DNA of 64,000 bases from Chamaecrista fasciculata (lineage: Eukaryota; Streptophyta; Magnoliopsida; Fabales; Fabaceae). Made by a program: the position numbers and the translations under genes. Below the pieces are notes generated by a model. The model did not search any database and was not told the DNA's origin. It saw nothing but the letters and a program-made list of their open reading frames with translations. The stretch covers positions 72,212 through 136,211 of the forward strand of contig QANZ01018265.1 in the NCBI GenBank assembly GCA_003254925.1. Direction: 5' to 3'. Shown in pieces: positions 60,102 to 64,000 of this stretch (position 1 is the first letter of the stretch; every line of letters starts with the position of its first letter).

Positions 60102-60299
60102 ATAATTAATGGGAATTGGGTTAAAATGATATATTATAGTGAATAATATGATCACATAAAACATGAATGATTTAGTTAGGTAGATGCCAATGTTTTCACA
60201 ATCATTTATCATCAATTACGCCATTGACTGCAACTTGGGATGCTATTCTGAGGTGTCCCGTCATTTGAAGCTTTGCAGTGAACCCTAGATATTAATATA

Positions 60300-60571
60300 C
60301 TCCTTCTGGTCTCATATATTTGATGTTTAAGGTAAATGCACACAGATTAAGAAAATAATTAGTTCACCTAAAATAAAGAGAAAAATGAGATAAAAAGACT
60401 AAACTATCCCTATTAAATTACTTGGAAAATGTTTATTTATTTATGACTATTTTATATAATAGGGATAAAATAGTAAAAAAATAATTAACGTTCTCTTGAA
60501 TTTGTAAAACATCAAATATTTTGGAACAGAAAAATTTTTCCAAAACATCAGATATATAAAACCGGAGGGAG
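60300..60571. mobile_element. Stowaway-type MITE (272 bp)
   Basis: The left end CTCCTTCTGGTCTCATATAT and right end ATATAAAACCGGAGGGAG are inverted, matching the CTCCCTCCGT-type termini of Stowaway/Tc1-mariner MITEs. TA dinucleotides flank it (60298-60299, 60572-60573). Inner arms atttgatgttt and aaacatcagatat also pair. Confidence 0.85.
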
Positions 60572-60729
60572 TATAATATACGGTCTCTACATTCAATTTT
60601 AACTCATTAGGGTTCCTTACTTCCCTTTTTTGTGATTTTTCTGTAATTAATTCAAATCAGATTTATAATCTCATTATGATAAAAGAATCTTTTAATAAAA
60701 ATAATTATATTCATAAAATCTTAAATTTA

Positions 60730-61076
60730 GGCAAAAATATTAATTTCGTCTCCAAACTTTACACTAACTGTCAATTTCGTCCTCAATCTTTTTTGCTGTA
60801 AATTTCGTCTCCAATGTTTTACATTTTCGTCAATTTTATTCTTTGATTAACTTCTTTCAATAAATTAATGCAGATTACATCATGTTTTTCGATCCAAGTT
60901 AGGATTTGAGTTTCTTTTTCTATCAATTTTACATTATACATTATTAGCCATAGAGATTCTGTCAATAATATTTGGCTAAATTAAGAGCAAAGGATAAAAT
61001 TGACGAAACTGTGAAAGATTGGGGACGAAATTAACATCTGATATAAAGTTTGAGGACGAAATTAGTACTTTCACCC
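60730..61076. mobile_element. Foldback MITE with 'aatttcgtcc' arms (347 bp)
   Basis: The left arm has attaatttcgtctccaaact and caatttcgtcctcaatctt; the right arm is the complement (aagattggggacgaaatta; gaggacgaaattag). The target duplication is not clear. Confidence 0.75.
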
Positions 61077-61078
61077 AA

Positions 61079-61217
61079 AACTTAATATTTTATTTAAACT
61101 TTGGGACTATGGGACTAAAAGTGAAACTTAATATTTTATTTAAACTTTGGGACTATGGGACTAAAAGTGAAACTTAATATTTTATTTAAACTTTTGGGAC
61201 TATGGGACTAAAAGTGA
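61079..61217. repeat. Tandem repeat, 46-bp unit, three copies
   Basis: Copies start at 61079, 61125 and 61171 (aacttaatattttatttaaa), each ending gggactaaaagtga. They are almost identical, with one extra T in the third, so the expansion is recent. Confidence 0.93.
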
Positions 61218-64000
61218 AAAATTATGGAAATTCACTTTTGAGATAAAATTTAACATTATTTGTTGATGATCTCAATTGAATAGAAAAATAACTCTTCAAA
61301 AATATTACATAGTTGTAAATTCGTCGTATTCAGACTTAAAACGTAAGAAATACAGATAACTTAATAGAAAAAATAACTTGTAACTCTGAATCTGTACTAT
61401 TTAAATTTGAAGTGAGAAAAATATTATGACATTTAATAGTAAAAATTTATAAAAAAAATATAAAAGTAATTTAAAATCTATCCGATAATTATCGGACAAA
61501 TTTAATTATTCCGCCATGAAGATAAAAAGTCATTGGCCTTGGAGGCTTGGACACCTTGATGCACTCCTTCGCTAACATCATCCAACAAAACCGTGATGCA
61601 TAATATAGGAATTGAATTACCTTTGAGCGACATACTATTTTCAGCGACAGTATGATTTTTAGCTTTCCTTTTCCTTGTCATTTGTCAATCATTTTTCCCT
61701 CAGACATGACAAATAACGGATTGCTCCGACTTTCTTTTTCATTTTTGTTTTTTGTTTTAGAATTTTCCGAAGAAATATATATATCCTTTTATACTTCACA
61801 TTGGTTTCCAAATTTTCACAGGATTGCCACGCCAATTTTTTATTTTTTGGATTTAAAATATCAGTCAGCTATGAACAACTTTATCACACTATGTGGGTGA
61901 TTTTTAGTTATTGGGTTGATAATTTTCTCAATAATTTGAATTCGTGTATATAATGAAACGTATAAATTTAAGGCATAACGTTTGAAGGTATGGTTATCTA
62001 GAACGAAGACATACATAGAAAAGGATAAGGAAAGTAGAAAGTAGTTGACAAAGAAACAAAAAGAAGGAACGGGATGCTTTTCCCATCCGTTGTTGCTATG
62101 AAAAGTTAGGACTACTTATTTATATAAAGGGCACCCACCCTTGTGCCTACAACTGGCAAAAGGCACCTATACCATCCTGCTTGAATCAAAAGGGACTTTG
62201 GGGTTCACAAAATTGGGACCCAAAGAACAATGTTACAGAAGAGCTTAGTTGGAGGGCATCATAAATAAATAATTGTCCTAAAGTGACCTACATCACTCCC
62301 TCAAATGGTGGTGCTTATGGGTTTAGGCTCCTAAAGCTGATGATCATTATTCATGGGTTAGGGGGGAGGAGGAACCATGTATCCAGAATTACAAACTTTC
62401 CTATGCATCTCTCCCACACAAACATTTTAGCAATATCAAAAGAAGTTAAGTTTAGCGAAATAGATTAGTCCTTCATAAGATAAAAGTGAACTCAAGTTCA
62501 AATTTTTGTTCAAAGAAGTATTTAAACTTAAATGCTTGACAATATTTTAAACAGGATTGTTCCTAGTAGATGATACATGTAGGAAACAAAAAAGTTAGCA
62601 CTTTTCCAAATGAGTATTGCCATGCCTCCTTAGATATCAATAACTAGTTGATCTCTATGCCTAAGAGATTTGGTGCCTTAGTTAATGCTAGCTCTCTCTC
62701 TAATCAGTTGATTAAAAAAAATAGCAATCAAAATTATGTGTTTTATTTTTTTTCCTATTTATTTATATACATTAATCAACATATTATGAGTATTGATTAT
62801 TATTATTATATTAGGTGACTTGTGCAAGAGTGTAAAGTATTTCATATAGGCATCTGTTTGATTCCCATTTGTAAAAACATTTTTTTAAATTTATTTTGAA
62901 AATTTAAAACATCTCTTACTAGGTCAGTTTTTCACATCACTTTTATTTTTAAAAAATAAAAACAGATTTCCCCTGTTAGATATTTCCAACGTTTTAAATT
63001 CTCCCAATTTTCTCATGAAATCATATTGTAGCAATGCACTTGTGTTGTGTTGTGTCCACTTACGCTGGCTAGCACATGGTAGAATTCTGTCCTTTACCAT
63101 ATCCACAATAAAGGGCTTTTGTCCAGTGGTCCAGATGAGAGATTCTTTCGTTTCGCTTATTGTTTCGCTGCTGGAATTGGAGACCTTCTTTTGTTGCAAT
63201 AAATATACCTATACCATAATACTGGTTGCATGTGTGGTGGTGTATGATGAACATTTTTGCATGTGAGATTAGAAATTTATTGCCCCAAACATAATTTTGA
63301 TGCAAACTAAAAACAGATCACCTCGTCTTTGCTAGTTCTCTTTCCTGTGAGACCTGCTTTTCAAGCACGATCAACTCTTATCCAATTACAATTGTCTAGC
63401 ATGCTTGAGCTTGACTATATTAACTCTATATCAGACGAGTCACATAAGTCGAAGGAAAAAATTTATATTAAAAATGTGTTTTTACTAAAAGGTTCATTTA
63501 ATCATAAATTTTCTTTATGCTATTCTCTATAATTGATAATGCAATAGTATATCTCTAGTACTCTCTCTATCATCATACACAAAATTTGTCACATGTCATT
63601 GATTTATTAAAAAACCTCATGATTGATTATAAAGAACCTTATATAAATGTACACCTAGTTAAATAGTACCACAAAGGTCGAGTATGTGTATAGTATGAAC
63701 CATGATAGCATCAATACCTTCTGACCCTTGAGTCTGCAACTGTGAGCACTCTGCCGTTTGCTCCAAGCACCTGTTAGTTCACAAGTCTCAAGATTGTACT
63801 TATATGTCAAACTATAACTGACAGTCACGGCGCAAAGAAATCTTGTATGGAAATTAATTTGATAATAATTGGTCGTTTTCATGTTTGATGATTGACGACA
63901 GTATCAGAGATGTCTCAAGCCGCACATGTTGTGGCTGCACTCTAGCAAAATTCAATCAAGAACGGTGAACAGCACATATGGAAAGATGTGAAGTAAGACA
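61218..64000. other. Right-end spacer, possibly with part of a gene near the edge
   Basis: No gene could be supported firmly. On the minus strand a possible small exon lies at about 63721-63773: an acceptor-like gaactaacag is followed by a frame reading VLGANGRVLTVADSRV and then a donor-like gtattg. If real it belongs to a gene continuing beyond the window. I do not recognise it. Confidence 0.25.

Noticed and set aside
62924-63305. Minus-strand open stretches of 78-91 codons
   Set aside because: Neither overlapping frame resembles a known family or has convincing splice sites, and composition is close to the background.
1-64000. CRISPR array, operon, prophage or other prokaryotic systems
   Set aside because: The window is plant nuclear DNA with spliced genes; the tandem repeats lack regular spacers.

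Overview
This window is nuclear DNA from a flowering plant, most likely a eudicot. The genes have spliced exons with GT..AG introns, several products are plant-specific (a thylakoid lumen protein, a DUF579 polysaccharide enzyme, an NF-YC with a glutamine/proline-rich tail), the spacers are very AT-rich, and non-coding DNA is full of small inverted-repeat transposons. Two N gaps (32779-33590 and 46192-46296) and single n characters at 45873, 51120 and 57675 show that it is a draft scaffold. I cannot name the species.

Layout. 1-265 is the 3' end of an unrecognised gene (+). 1059-2570 (-) is Mediator subunit MED30. 4571-6142 (+) is the thylakoid lumenal 17.9 kDa (DUF1499) protein. 6854-9808 (+) is a nodulin-like/NFD4-like MFS transporter. 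10129-10202 (-) is tRNA-Arg(TCG). 11-18 kb is a repeat region with a 2.1-2.2 kb tandem duplication. 18466-20820 (+) is a DnaJ/DUF3444 protein, followed at 21.3-24.8 kb by a decayed second copy of the same gene. 27161-31140 (+) is NF-YC. 34811-35115 (+) is SEC61 gamma. 38052-39050 (+) is a DUF579 protein. 39856-42462 (-) is a TITAN-like zinc-finger protein in seven exons. 43-55 kb is gene-poor and rich in repeats. 55245-55760 (-) is a short coiled-coil protein with an EAR-like motif. 56-64 kb is mostly non-coding, with MITEs, tandem repeats and a broken tRNA-Leu.

The genes are housekeeping or regulatory and do not form one pathway. They serve transcription (MED30, NF-YC), protein translocation (SEC61 gamma), chaperoning (DnaJ), RNA processing (TITAN-like), the chloroplast and cell-wall polysaccharide. 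From memory, the lumenal 17.9 kDa, SEC61 gamma, DUF579 and TITAN-like genes also lie close together on Arabidopsis chromosome 4, so this looks like a conserved block expanded here by extra genes and transposons.

The most interesting signals concern small mobile DNA reshaping genes. A 202-bp MITE with a perfect 9-bp target duplication sits across the end of the DnaJ coding region and supplies its last 13 residues and its stop codon. The DnaJ gene and its promoter were duplicated and the copy has decayed. Promoter-derived modules occur five times around the locus. A series of extremely short poly(T) insertions with target-site duplications look like retrotransposition events that copied almost nothing but a poly(A) tail.
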